From assembly GCF_018327705.1 (NCBI RefSeq), contig NZ_BNEM01000002.1, forward strand, positions 4,092,001 through 4,156,000: DNA of 64,000 bases, given 5' to 3'. The stretch's first letter is position 1. Every line of letters starts with the position of its first letter. The notes below the pieces were generated by a model that worked only from the letters and a program-made list of their open reading frames with translations, had not been told where the DNA came from and did no database searches. This document shows positions 9,830 to 18,252 of this stretch, one piece after another. Source of the stretch: Catellatospora sp. TT07R-123. GTDB taxonomy: Bacteria; Actinomycetota; Actinomycetes; Mycobacteriales; Micromonosporaceae. The translations under genes were made by a program, and so were the position numbers.

Positions 9830-11680
9830 TCAGGTGAGGCGCCAGACCCCGATCCCGGGGCCGGCACCGGGCAGCGTCACGGCTCCGTGCTCGTCCGCGA
9901 CCAACCGCTCTGCCCCGTACAACGCGGGTAGGGCGGTTCCGGGTGCGAGCCCGAGCGGGAGCTCGACCGGTGCACCGCTGTCGCGGCGTGCCGCCACCAG
10001 CAGCGACTCGGCCGCGGTCTCGCGCAGGTACACCAGGGTGTCGGCGTCGGCGTGCAGCCAGCGCAGGCCGCCGTCGCGCAGTGCGGGCTCGGCGGCGCGC
10101 AGGCCCATCAGCTCCCGGTATGCCGCGAGCGTCGCCTCGTCACGGTCGGCGGGCCGCCGCCACGGCATCGGGGTGCGCGCGTTCTCGCCGTTCCAGCCGG
10201 TGAGGCCGAACTCGCTGCCCGCGTACAGCATCGGCACGCCGGGGTAGGTGGCCAGCAGCCCGACGGCGACCAGGTGCCGCTCCCGCGAGCCGGTGATGGT
10301 GCGGATGCGTGGGGTGTCGTGCGAGTCGATGATGGTCCACGAGTTGACCAGGGTGCGCCAGGACATCCGCCCGGCCAGCGCCCGCATGGTGGCGTACGCC
10401 GCCGTCCCGGGCCGCCGCGGCACGTCGCCCGGCATGTCGAAGAACGCGCTGAGCTCGGTGTCCCCGCCGCGTAGCCAGGTCCAGACGGGCCGGGTGAAGC
10501 CGAGGTAGTTCATGGTGCCGTGCCAGCCGCCGCGGTCGAGGTCGGCGGTCGGGTCGTGGGTGTACTCGGCCAGCAGCACCGCCTCCTCGGGCAGCGCCTC
10601 GCGCAGCATCCGGGCCACCTCGTGGCCGTCGTCCTGCCCGGCGCGGCGGCCGGTCTGGTGGGCGACGTCGACGCGCCAGCCGTCGAAGTGCTCCAGCCAG
10701 CGCACCAGTACGGCGGCCATCCGGGTGCGGACGAGTTCGCTGGACCAGTCGAGCTTGGGCAGCCGGGGCTCGTCCCAGAACGACTCGTACCCGTGGGCGG
10801 GCAGGGGCTGGTCGGAGTGGAAGTAGAACATCTGCCGCTCAGGGCTGTCCGGGTCGGCCAGCGCGGCCCGGAACCACTCGTGCGCGGCCCCGGTGTGGTT
10901 GGTGGTGATGTCGCCGAGCAGCCGCATGCCGCGCTCGTGCACCGACTTGGCCAGCCTGGCCAGGGCGTCGTCCCCGCCGAGCAGCGGGTCGATCGCGTCG
11001 AACGTCGACGCGTCGTACCGGTGGTTGGAGCGGCCCGGGAAGATCGGGGTGAGGTAGACGGTGTCGGCGCCGACGGACCGGATGTGGTCCAGGTGCTCGG
11101 TGACGCCGTCGAGGTCGCCGCCGAAGAACTGCTCGGCGGTGCCGGGTCCGCGCCCGAGCACCTCGTCGCGGTCCCAGTCGCCGGGCAGCGCCCAGTCGGG
11201 CACGGTCGCCGGGTCCAGCGGCCCGGCGGCGGCCGAGCGGGCGAAGCGGTCAGGGAAGATCTGGTACACCACGGACCGGGCGGCCCACGACGGCGGCGGC
11301 TCGTACGACACGAGCCGGAAGTCGGTGTCGTCGGTGACCTCGTGCTCGACCACCCCGGCCGCGGTCAGCCAGTACGGCGCCCCGCCCGCCGGGCTGAGCC
11401 GGAACCGGTAGTTGGTGACCGCGTTGCGGGCCCGGATCCGCACCCGCCACCAGGCGTCGGTGCGGCCGTAGCCGCCGAGCGCGGTGCCGGTGCGGTCGGC
11501 GTCGACCTCGGCCGGGTAGACCACCGGCTCGCGGTCGAACGTGGCCCGCACCTGCACCGCGGTGACCCCGGCCGCGGCGGGCACCCGCACCCACAGGGTG
11601 ACGGTGTCGCCGAGCCCGGGTGCCGCGTGGGACACGTAGAGGCCGGACCCGTCGTGGTGCGGCAGGTTCCCCAGCGTCAT
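9830..11680 (-). CDS. GH13 alpha-glycosidase (maltodextrin/cyclodextrin-hydrolase type)
   Basis: Cytoplasmic glycoside hydrolase of 616 residues, no signal peptide. An N-terminal beta-domain (about 1-120) precedes the catalytic barrel starting at SVVYQIFPDRFA. Conserved GH13 regions are visible: GDITTNHTG (region I), GWRVDVAHQ with the nucleophile Asp (II), LLAEYTHDP with the acid/base Glu (III) and IDSHDTPR with the transition-state Asp (IV). This layout fits the neopullulanase/cyclomaltodextrinase/MalZ groups that cut imported maltodextrins. ATG at 11680 follows GGAGAGG. It lies 32 nt after malG, so it belongs to the ABC importer operon. Exact specificity cannot be read from sequence. Confidence 0.92.
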   Translation of the reverse strand: MTLGNLPHHDGSGLYVSHAAPGLGDTVTLWVRVPAAAGVTAVQVRATFDREPVVYPAEVDADRTGTALGGYGRTDAWWRVRIRARNAVTNYRFRLSPAGGAPYWLTAAGVVEHEVTDDTDFRLVSYEPPPSWAARSVVYQIFPDRFARSAAAGPLDPATVPDWALPGDWDRDEVLGRGPGTAEQFFGGDLDGVTEHLDHIRSVGADTVYLTPIFPGRSNHRYDASTFDAIDPLLGGDDALARLAKSVHERGMRLLGDITTNHTGAAHEWFRAALADPDSPERQMFYFHSDQPLPAHGYESFWDEPRLPKLDWSSELVRTRMAAVLVRWLEHFDGWRVDVAHQTGRRAGQDDGHEVARMLREALPEEAVLLAEYTHDPTADLDRGGWHGTMNYLGFTRPVWTWLRGGDTELSAFFDMPGDVPRRPGTAAYATMRALAGRMSWRTLVNSWTIIDSHDTPRIRTITGSRERHLVAVGLLATYPGVPMLYAGSEFGLTGWNGENARTPMPWRRPADRDEATLAAYRELMGLRAAEPALRDGGLRWLHADADTLVYLRETAAESLLVAARRDSGAPVELPLGLAPGTALPALYGAERLVADEHGAVTLPGAGPGIGVWRLT

Positions 11681-11712
11681 CCGGCCTCTCCCTCCTGCTT
11701 CGTGTCCCGCGC

Positions 11713-12633
11713 TCAGCCCTTGGTCCCGCCGGCGGTGAGGCCGGAGACCAGGTGCCGCTGCACATAGAGGAAAACGACCGCGGCGGGAAGGGTGACGAGC
11801 ACCGCGGCCGCGGTGAGGTACTCCCACTGCGGGTTGAACTGCGGCACGAACTGGCGCATGCCGTACGACAGGGTGAACCGGTCGTCGGTCTGGATGAACG
11901 CCGACGCGTACGCGAGCTCGCCCCACGCGGTGAGGAAGGTGTAGAACGCGGTGACCGCGACGCCGGGCCGGGCCAGCGGCATGATCACCTTCCAGAAGGT
12001 GCGGAACGGCCCGGCGCCGTCGATCGAGGCCGCCTCGTCCAGCGAGGTCGGGATCGAGTCGAAGTAGCCCTTGAGCATCCAGGCGCAGAACGGCACCGCG
12101 ATGGTGAGATACGCGATGATCAGCGACGCGTGGGTGTTGATCAGCCCGAACGCGGCCATGATCTGGTAGATCGGCACGATCAGGATCGCCACCGGGAACA
12201 TCTGCGTCACCAGGAAGACCAGCATCAGCTGGCGGCGCCCGGGGAAGTTGAACCGCGACAGGGCGTATCCGGCGGTGGCCGACATGATGATGCCGAAGAA
12301 CATCGTGGCGGCCGCGACGAGCAGCGAGTTGAACACCCAGACCGGGAAGTTGGTCTGCGTGAGCACGTACTCGTAGTTGGCCAGGGTGGGTTCCTTGACC
12401 AGCGTCAGCTCGGTGCTCTGGATCCACTCCTTCGGCTTGAACGAGGCGGCCAGCACCCACACGATCGGGAAGATCGCGATCAGCGAGGCGAGCACCAGCG
12501 TGCCGTGCAGCCCGAGCGAGGCCAGCGGCTTGCGCCTGCTGCGCGGACGGTTGCGCTGCGGGACGGGCGGCGGCACGGAGGCGGCCGCCACCACCGGGAG
12601 CGTCGAAGAAGCGTTCTCGGTCATCGTCACCAC
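11713..12633 (-). CDS. malG: Maltose/maltodextrin ABC transporter permease MalG
   Basis: Inner subunit of the maltose-type importer, 306 residues: about 40 polar residues, then six helices. The EAA loop that docks onto the ATPase reads EAASIDGAGPFRTFWKVIMP, and the protein ends with the typical short TAGGTKG tail. The GTG start at 12633 overlaps the malF stop (GTGA), with GAGG four bases upstream; ATG at 12624 is an equally reachable alternative. No ATPase gene is present in the cluster, as in Streptomyces, where the shared MsiK ATPase energises several sugar importers; that this strain does the same is inference. Confidence 0.93.
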   Translation of the reverse strand: MVTMTENASSTLPVVAAASVPPPVPQRNRPRSRRKPLASLGLHGTLVLASLIAIFPIVWVLAASFKPKEWIQSTELTLVKEPTLANYEYVLTQTNFPVWVFNSLLVAAATMFFGIIMSATAGYALSRFNFPGRRQLMLVFLVTQMFPVAILIVPIYQIMAAFGLINTHASLIIAYLTIAVPFCAWMLKGYFDSIPTSLDEAASIDGAGPFRTFWKVIMPLARPGVAVTAFYTFLTAWGELAYASAFIQTDDRFTLSYGMRQFVPQFNPQWEYLTAAAVLVTLPAAVVFLYVQRHLVSGLTAGGTKG

Positions 12634-13655
12634 ACCTCACCCTGCTTGCGCAGCATGCGCCGGTAGAACACGGAGAAGACGAGCAGGATCGACAGGATCA
12701 GCACGCCGTACGTCGAGGCCAGCGAGTAGTTGCGCAGGCCCTCGAAGGCGGCCCGGAACGAGCCGGTCACCAGGATCTCGGTCTGCCCGGCGGGCTGGCC
12801 GCCGGTCACCAGGAAGATCACCGGGAACATGTTGAAGGTCCAGATGGTGCCCAGCAGGATCACGGTCATGCTGACCGAGCGCAGGCCGGGCAGCGTGATG
12901 CTGACGAAGCGCTGCCACGGGCTGGCGCCGTCGATCTCGGCGGCCTCGTACTGCTCGGTGGGGATGGTCTGCATGCCGCCGAGCAGGGCCACCATCATGA
13001 ACGGCACGCCCAGCCAGATGTTGGTGAGGATCGCCGTCAGCAGCGAGGTCTTCCAGTCGGAGAACCACTCGACGGGGTCCAGGCCGAACTTGACCAGCAG
13101 CGCGTTGAACAGGCCGAACTTCTCGTTGAACATGAACTTCCAGGCGAACGCCGACACGAACGCCGGCACCGCCCACGGCAGGATCAGCAGCACGCGGTAG
13201 ACGCCGCGGCCCCACATCGGCCGGTTGAGCATCACGGCCAGGCCCAGCCCGATGGTGTAGTGGAACACCACGCAGGCGACGGTCCAGATCAGCGTGATCC
13301 CGAGCCACTGCCAGAACTGGCCGACCTTGCCCGACAGCACGTCCACGTAGTTGTCGAACCCGACCAGGTGCCACGCGTCGGGGTTGGCCTTGCAGACCTC
13401 CGAGCCGGTGATCGACTTGGTGCAGATCTCGGCCAGCTGGTTGGCCTCGGTCAGGTTGGTGAAGGAGAGGAACACCCCGCGTGCCAGCGGATAGAGGATC
13501 AGCACGCCGAGGACGACGACCACCGGCGCGACCATGGCCCAGGCGTACCAGTGCCGGTCCCAGCTGCGGCGCAGGCGGGACGGTCGGTCGGCGGAGCGGT
13601 GCTTGCGGGAGGCCGGGCTGGTCGTGGAGGGCGGTGTCGCCGTCACTGTGCTCAC
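12627..13655 (-). CDS. malF: Maltose/maltodextrin ABC transporter permease MalF
   Basis: Membrane permease of 342 residues. A basic cytoplasmic N-terminus (about 40 residues) precedes the first helix, and a periplasm-facing loop follows with NQLAEICTKSITGSEVCKAN, whose two cysteines could form a disulphide. The ATPase-docking EAA segment is YEAAEIDGASPWQRFVSITL. It overlaps malG by seven bases and lies 100 nt after malE. Compared with enteric MalF it lacks the large P2 domain, as is usual in Gram-positive bacteria. Confidence 0.93.
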   Translation of the reverse strand: MSTVTATPPSTTSPASRKHRSADRPSRLRRSWDRHWYAWAMVAPVVVVLGVLILYPLARGVFLSFTNLTEANQLAEICTKSITGSEVCKANPDAWHLVGFDNYVDVLSGKVGQFWQWLGITLIWTVACVVFHYTIGLGLAVMLNRPMWGRGVYRVLLILPWAVPAFVSAFAWKFMFNEKFGLFNALLVKFGLDPVEWFSDWKTSLLTAILTNIWLGVPFMMVALLGGMQTIPTEQYEAAEIDGASPWQRFVSITLPGLRSVSMTVILLGTIWTFNMFPVIFLVTGGQPAGQTEILVTGSFRAAFEGLRNYSLASTYGVLILSILLVFSVFYRRMLRKQGEVW

Positions 13656-13716
13656 GGAGGGCTCCGAGGTTCAGGGGTGGAGACGCGGGCTGGAATGCCC
13701 GGAAGAAATATGGAGG

Positions 13717-13748
13717 GCGGCGGCCGACCCCGTCGGGTCGGCCGCCGC
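13717..13748 (-). terminator. Perfect 14-bp hairpin between malE and malF
   Basis: A fully complementary stem (13717-13730 with 13735-13748, loop CGTC) starts eight bases after the malE stop codon. Such stems after binding-protein genes usually protect the upstream mRNA or end most transcripts, so that MalE exceeds the permeases. There is no T-run, so it is more likely a stabiliser or partial terminator. Confidence 0.65.
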
Positions 13749-13755
13749 GCACCGC

Positions 13756-15051
13756 TCAGGAGAGCGTGTAGGTCTTCACGACCTCGTTGAGGTACTTCTG
13801 CGCGACCGCGTCGAGCGACGTCTTCGCGTCCTTGCCCTGCACCAGGGTCTCGGTGGCCATGGCGTCGAGCGGGCCGAAGAACTGGCCGCCCTCCGGGATC
13901 CACGGACGGGCCGTGGCGGTCGCGATGACCGGGCCGAAGGCCGAGATGATGGGGTTCGACTTGACCGAGGCGATCTCGTACGCCGACTTGCGGGTCGGCA
14001 GCAGGCCCAGCTTGTCGGCCAGGAACGCCTGCGACTCGGCCGAGGACATGAACTTCACGAACGCGATCGCCGCGGCGGCCTTGTCCTGCGCCATGCCGGA
14101 GTACAGCACGTAGTTGTGGCCGCCGACCGGCGCGCCCGCCTTGACCGAACCGGCCGGGACCGGCGCGATGCCCAGGTTCTCGATGCCACCGAAGGTGGTC
14201 GCCGAGCGGACGTTGTTGACCTCCCACGGCCCGTTGATGACCATGGCGACCTTCTGCTCCTTGAACAGGGTCATCATGGTGCCGTACGAGTCGTTCGCCG
14301 GCGGCTTGACCGCGGCGCCGGACTTGATCAGGTCCTGCGCCACCTTGATGCCGGCCACGTTCGCCGCCGAGTTGACGGTGATCTTCTTGTTGGCGGTGTC
14401 GACCAGGTCGCCGCCCTCGCCGTAGATGAAGGGCAGCAGGAAGTAGCCACCGGCGTTGATGAACAGGCCGTCCTTGCCGCTCTTGGCCTTGATCGCAGCG
14501 GCGGCGGTCTTGACGTCGGCCCAGGTCTTCGGGGCCTCGGTCACGCCGGCGTCGGCGAACATCTTCTTGTTGTAGAGCAGCGCGAGCGAGTCGGTGACCT
14601 GCGGCACGCCGAAGGTCTTGCCGTCGAACTTGTTCGCCGACATCGGGGTCGGGAAGAAGTCCGACTCGTCGGCGAGCAGCTCGGAGCCGTCGAGGTTGTA
14701 CAGGTAGCCCAGGGAGGCGAACTCCGGCACCCACGCCACCTCGGCGCGCAGGATGTCCGGGGCGCCGCTCTTGGCCGCAGCAGCCGTCTTGAACTTGTTC
14801 TGGGCCTCACCGAACGGGACCGACTGGTAGTTGATCTTGACGTTCGGGTAGGTCGCGTTGAACTTGGTGATCAGCTCCTTGAACGCCGGGCCCTCGTTCG
14901 CCGGGTCGGACGTGTCCCACCACGTCAGATCGGCCTTGAGGTCCGCAGGGTTGTTCTTCGGGGCCTCGGGCGTGTCCTTGCCACACGCCGCCGCCGCGAG
15001 GGCGAGAACGGCGGTGGCGACGACAGCGATCCCGCGGGCGGTGCGACGCAT
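13756..15051 (-). CDS. malE: Maltose/maltodextrin-binding lipoprotein MalE
   Basis: Extracellular lipid-anchored binding protein of 431 residues (family 1 solute-binding protein). The signal peptide MRRTARGIAVVATAVLAL is followed by the lipobox AAAC. The mature domain shows SBP_bac_1 patterns such as TWWDTSDPANEGPAF and MVINGPWEVNNV. ATG at 15051 has AAGGAGCGC upstream. First gene of the importer operon, divergent from the LacI regulator, which fits sugar-induced control through the shared intergenic region. Maltose/maltodextrin as ligand is inferred from the GH13 enzymes on both sides. Confidence 0.93.
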   Translation of the reverse strand: MRRTARGIAVVATAVLALAAAACGKDTPEAPKNNPADLKADLTWWDTSDPANEGPAFKELITKFNATYPNVKINYQSVPFGEAQNKFKTAAAAKSGAPDILRAEVAWVPEFASLGYLYNLDGSELLADESDFFPTPMSANKFDGKTFGVPQVTDSLALLYNKKMFADAGVTEAPKTWADVKTAAAAIKAKSGKDGLFINAGGYFLLPFIYGEGGDLVDTANKKITVNSAANVAGIKVAQDLIKSGAAVKPPANDSYGTMMTLFKEQKVAMVINGPWEVNNVRSATTFGGIENLGIAPVPAGSVKAGAPVGGHNYVLYSGMAQDKAAAAIAFVKFMSSAESQAFLADKLGLLPTRKSAYEIASVKSNPIISAFGPVIATATARPWIPEGGQFFGPLDAMATETLVQGKDAKTSLDAVAQKYLNEVVKTYTLS

Positions 15052-15231
15052 GTGCGCTCCTTGGGGGAATGTCTGGTAGTCAGCGCCCAGGCGACAGGTT
15101 CGTCACAGGGGCGGGGGGTGGTGCCAGCCGCGATACGCCGCGTTGGAAGATTTTCCAGAACTGCTGACGTACGACAGCACCCCGTTGCCGGGGTCATGCT
15201 TGCTGGTATGAAGTTTGTTGCCGGGAGGTTA

Positions 15232-15264
15232 GCAAGTCTTTGCAGACATTGGAAGTCCTTTCAG
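15232..15264. promoter_or_regulatory. Candidate LacI-family operator region
   Basis: Between malE and its regulator gene lie two imperfect direct repeats, AAGTCTTTGCAG (15234-15245) and AAGTCCTTTCAG (15253-15264), 19 nt apart, and a small palindrome GCAAGTCTTTGC (15233-15244). Their position fits control of both divergent promoters. The assignment is positional and similarity-based only. Confidence 0.4.
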
Positions 15265-15296
15265 TTCGGGACTCTCCAGATCACGCTCTCCTGGGT

Positions 15297-15308
15297 TAGA
15301 GTGCCGCC
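15297..15308 (+). promoter_or_regulatory. -10 box of the regulator gene, leaderless
   Basis: TAGAGT (15297-15302) ends six bases before the ATG at 15309, so the regulator mRNA probably starts at its initiation codon. No Shine-Dalgarno sequence precedes the ATG. Confidence 0.55.
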
Positions 15309-16325
15309 ATGCGCGCACGACTCTCTGACATCGCCCAGCAGGCGGAGGTCAGCGAAGCCACCGTCTCTCGGGTGCTGAACGACCGCCCCGGTGTCTCCGC
15401 CGACACCCGGCAGGCCGTGCTGACCGCACTCGACGTGCTGGGCTACGAAAGGCCCGCCCGCCTGCGCAAACGTAGTGCGGGCCTGGTCGGCCTGGTCGTC
15501 CCCGAGCTGGACAACCCGATCTTCCCGGCGTTCGCCCAGATCATCGAGACCACGCTGGCCCAGCAGGGCTTCACCCCTGTCCTGTGCACCCAGACCCCCG
15601 GCGGCGTCACCGAGGACGAGTACGTGGAGATGCTGCTCGACCGGCAGGTCTCCGGCATCGTCTTCGTCTCCGGCCTGCACGCCGACTCGACCAGCGACCC
15701 CGAGCGCTACCGCAAGCTGATCGCGCGGCCGCTGCCGATCGTGCTGGTCAACGGGTATGCCGAGGGCATCGAGGCCCCCTTCATCTCCTGCGACGACCGC
15801 GCCGCCGGCGAGCTCGCCGTGTCACACCTGGTCGCGCTCGGGCACAAGAAGATCGGCCTGATCTCCGGCCCCGACCGCTACCTGCCCGTCCAGCGCAAGA
15901 TCGAGGGCTACCGGTCGGCCATGCGGCGCCTGCTGGGGCTGACCGACGCCCAGATCAACGAGATGATCTCGCTGTCGCTGTTCGGCGTGGAGGGCGGCGA
16001 CGCGGCCGCGTCCCGGCTGCTCGACCGGGGGGTGACCGGCTTCGTCTGCGGCTCGGACCTGATGGCGCTGGGCGCGATCCGCGCGGTGCGCCAGCGCGGG
16101 TTGCAGGTGCCCACCGACGTCTCCGTGGTCGGCTACGACGACTCGCCGCTGATCGCGTTCACCGACCCGCCGATGACCACCCTGCGCCAGCCCGTACGGG
16201 CGATGGCCGTGGCAGCCGTACGGGCACTGGTCGATGAGATCAAGGGACACCCGGCACCCCACTCGGAGTACATTTTCCGGCCGGAACTGGTCGTTCGGGG
16301 ATCTACCGCTGCCTACAGCGGGTGA
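15309..16325 (+). CDS. LacI-family repressor of the maltose regulon (MalR-like)
   Basis: DNA-binding regulator of 338 residues. The N-terminal helix-turn-helix and hinge read ARLSDIAQQAEVSEATVSRV and LNDRPGVSADTRQAVL; the rest is a periplasmic-binding-protein-like effector domain with the family motif VPELDNPIFPAFAQ and VSVVGYDDSPLIAFTDPP. It stands between the divergent importer operon and the downstream alpha-glucosidase, the typical place of MalR. It most likely represses both units and is released by maltose or a derivative; neither effector nor operator is proven here. Confidence 0.93.
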   Translation: MRARLSDIAQQAEVSEATVSRVLNDRPGVSADTRQAVLTALDVLGYERPARLRKRSAGLVGLVVPELDNPIFPAFAQIIETTLAQQGFTPVLCTQTPGGVTEDEYVEMLLDRQVSGIVFVSGLHADSTSDPERYRKLIARPLPIVLVNGYAEGIEAPFISCDDRAAGELAVSHLVALGHKKIGLISGPDRYLPVQRKIEGYRSAMRRLLGLTDAQINEMISLSLFGVEGGDAAASRLLDRGVTGFVCGSDLMALGAIRAVRQRGLQVPTDVSVVGYDDSPLIAFTDPPMTTLRQPVRAMAVAAVRALVDEIKGHPAPHSEYIFRPELVVRGSTAAYSG

Positions 16326-16351
16326 CGTGTACGGCGCCGTGACGGCTGAAA

Positions 16352-16391
16352 CTTTCTGAAAGCTATTGCTTGACTCTTGCGCAACTTGCGC
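16352..16391. promoter_or_regulatory. Candidate operator upstream of the alpha-glucosidase
   Basis: A palindrome CTTTCTGAAAG (16352-16362) is followed by CTTGCGCAACTTGCG (16376-16390). The CTTTC and TTGC elements also occur in the malE-side intergenic region, which makes both sites candidates for the same LacI-type regulator. No clear -10 box was identified. Confidence 0.35.
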
Positions 16392-16505
16392 GACATCCTT
16401 CATGGGTCCTTCCGGTTCGGCCACGCCGTCGTGGCCGCGCCGTCCCCTGAAGCAGACGCACCTAACGCGCAGCCCGCTCATGCGCGACCCCCGAAAGGAT
16501 CGCCA

Positions 16506-18104
16506 GTGACCACGCAGGCAAACGACGACTGGTGGCGTGACGCCGTCGTCTACCAGGTGTACCCGCGCAGCTTCGCCGACGGCGACGGCGACGGCACCGG
16601 TGATCTGCAGGGCGTGCGGGGCAAGCTGCCGTACCTGCGCGAGCTCGGCGTCGACGCGATCTGGCTCAGCCCGTTCTACACGTCGCCGCTGGCCGACGGC
16701 GGCTACGACGTCGCCGACTACCGCGACGTCGACCCCCGCTTCGGCACCCTGGCCGACTTCGACGCGATGGCCTCCGACGCGCACGCGCTCGGCATCCGCG
16801 TCATCGTCGACCTGGTCCCCAACCACTCCTCCGACCTGCACGTCTGGTTCCAGCAGGCGCTGGCGGCGGCCCCCGGCTCCCCCGAGCGCGAGCGCTACAT
16901 GTTCCGCGACGGCCTCGGCGAGACCGGCGAGCTGCCCCCGAACGACTGGGAGTCCATCTTCGGCGGCCGCGCCTGGACCCGGGTCCCCGACGGCCAGTGG
17001 TACTTGCACCTGTTCGCCCCCGAGCAGCCCGACCTCAACTGGGAGAACCCCGAGGTCCGCACCGAGTTCCACGGCGTGCTGCGCTTCTGGCTCGACCGGG
17101 GCGTGGACGGGTTCCGCATCGACGTGGCCCACGGCATGATCAAGGCTGAGGGCCTGCCCTCGGTCGGCCGGACCAGCGACGACGGCGGCCGCCAGGTCGA
17201 GATGCTCGGCAGCGAGCCGCTGCCCTACTTCGACCAGGACGGCGTGCACGACATCTACCGCGAGTGGCGGCCGATCCTGGACGAGTACCCGGGCGGCCGG
17301 ATGGCCGTGGCCGAGGCGTGGGTGGACTCGCCGGAGCGGCTGGCCCGCTACATCGGCCGCGACGAGCTGCACCAGGCGTTCAACTTCGACTTCATGATGG
17401 CGGAGTTCGACGCGGAGTCGTTCCGTACCATCATCGACAAGTCGCTGGCCGAGGCCGACCTGGTCGGCGCGCCCACCACCTGGGTGCTGTCCAACCACGA
17501 CAAGTTCCGGCACGTCACCCGCTACGGCGACGGTGTGATCGGCCTGCGCCGGGCCCGCGCCGCGACGCTGCTGATGCTGTCCCTACCCGGCTCGGCATAC
17601 CTCTACAACGGCGAGGAACTGGGCCTCAACGAGGTGCTGGACCTGCCCGACGAGCTGCGCGAGGACCCGTCGTTCAAGCGCACCGGCGAGAGCCGCGACG
17701 GCTGCCGCGTGCCGCTGCCGTGGGGCGGCACCCTGGAGGAGGGCTTCCGGTTCAACCCGGACGGCCAGGGCACGCCGTGGCTGCCCCAGCCCGCCAAGTG
17801 GGAGAGCCTCACCGCCCAGGCGCAGGAGAGCGACCCCGAGTCGACGCTGAACTTCTACCGCGCCGCCCTGCGGCTGCGCCGCGAGCTGCCCGCGCTCGGC
17901 GGCGGCAAGGTCCAGTGGATCGACTCGCCCGAGGGCGTCCTGGCGTTCCGCCGCGACCCCGGCGTCGTGGTGGTCACCAACATCGCCGACCGCCCTGTCA
18001 CCCTCGCCGAGCTGGGCCTGTCCGGCACCCCCCTCCTCACCAGCTCCCCCGTCCCCACCCCCGGCACCCTCCCCGCCGACACCACCCTCTGGCTCCTCGG
18101 CTGA
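16506..18104 (+). CDS. Alpha-glucosidase, GH13
   Basis: Cytoplasmic exo-acting GH13 enzyme of 532 residues, expected to release glucose from maltose or short maltodextrins. The start VVYQVYPRSFADGDGDGTGD is typical. Catalytic regions: DLVPNHSS (I), GFRIDVAHG with the nucleophile Asp (II), VAEAWV with the acid/base Glu (III), LSNHDKFRH with the third Asp (IV). GTG at 16506 has AAAGGA upstream; the in-frame extension to 16377 is rejected because it lacks a ribosome site and would cover the regulatory region. It follows the LacI gene by 180 bp and completes the import-and-hydrolysis pathway. Confidence 0.93.
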   Translation: MTTQANDDWWRDAVVYQVYPRSFADGDGDGTGDLQGVRGKLPYLRELGVDAIWLSPFYTSPLADGGYDVADYRDVDPRFGTLADFDAMASDAHALGIRVIVDLVPNHSSDLHVWFQQALAAAPGSPERERYMFRDGLGETGELPPNDWESIFGGRAWTRVPDGQWYLHLFAPEQPDLNWENPEVRTEFHGVLRFWLDRGVDGFRIDVAHGMIKAEGLPSVGRTSDDGGRQVEMLGSEPLPYFDQDGVHDIYREWRPILDEYPGGRMAVAEAWVDSPERLARYIGRDELHQAFNFDFMMAEFDAESFRTIIDKSLAEADLVGAPTTWVLSNHDKFRHVTRYGDGVIGLRRARAATLLMLSLPGSAYLYNGEELGLNEVLDLPDELREDPSFKRTGESRDGCRVPLPWGGTLEEGFRFNPDGQGTPWLPQPAKWESLTAQAQESDPESTLNFYRAALRLRRELPALGGGKVQWIDSPEGVLAFRRDPGVVVVTNIADRPVTLAELGLSGTPLLTSSPVPTPGTLPADTTLWLLG

Positions 18105-18124
18105 CCCCGCGGCCCCTCAGCTGA

Positions 18125-18211
18125 CCCCTAGATCACCCAAGTTGCCTGGCAATCGGGCGCATCCGGGCCTGCCCGGTGCCCGATCGCCAGGCAACTTCGC
18201 GGATCTTGGGG
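18125..18211. repeat. Palindromic repeat family C, copy 1
   Basis: Long cruciform-like element. Outer arms CCCCTAGATC (18125-18134) and GATCTTGGGG (18202-18211), one mismatch. Main arms AAGTTGCCTGGC (18139-18150) and GCCAGGCAACTT (18186-18197), continued by ATCGGGC (18152-18158) and GCCCGAT (18178-18184). Tip hairpin CCGGGC/GCCCGG (18163-18176). It starts 20 nt after the alpha-glucosidase stop. A related element is at 53391-53479. Confidence 0.85.
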
Positions 18212-18252
18212 GGCGGCGGCGGCGCTGAGGCAAGATCCGGGAAGATGAGGGC

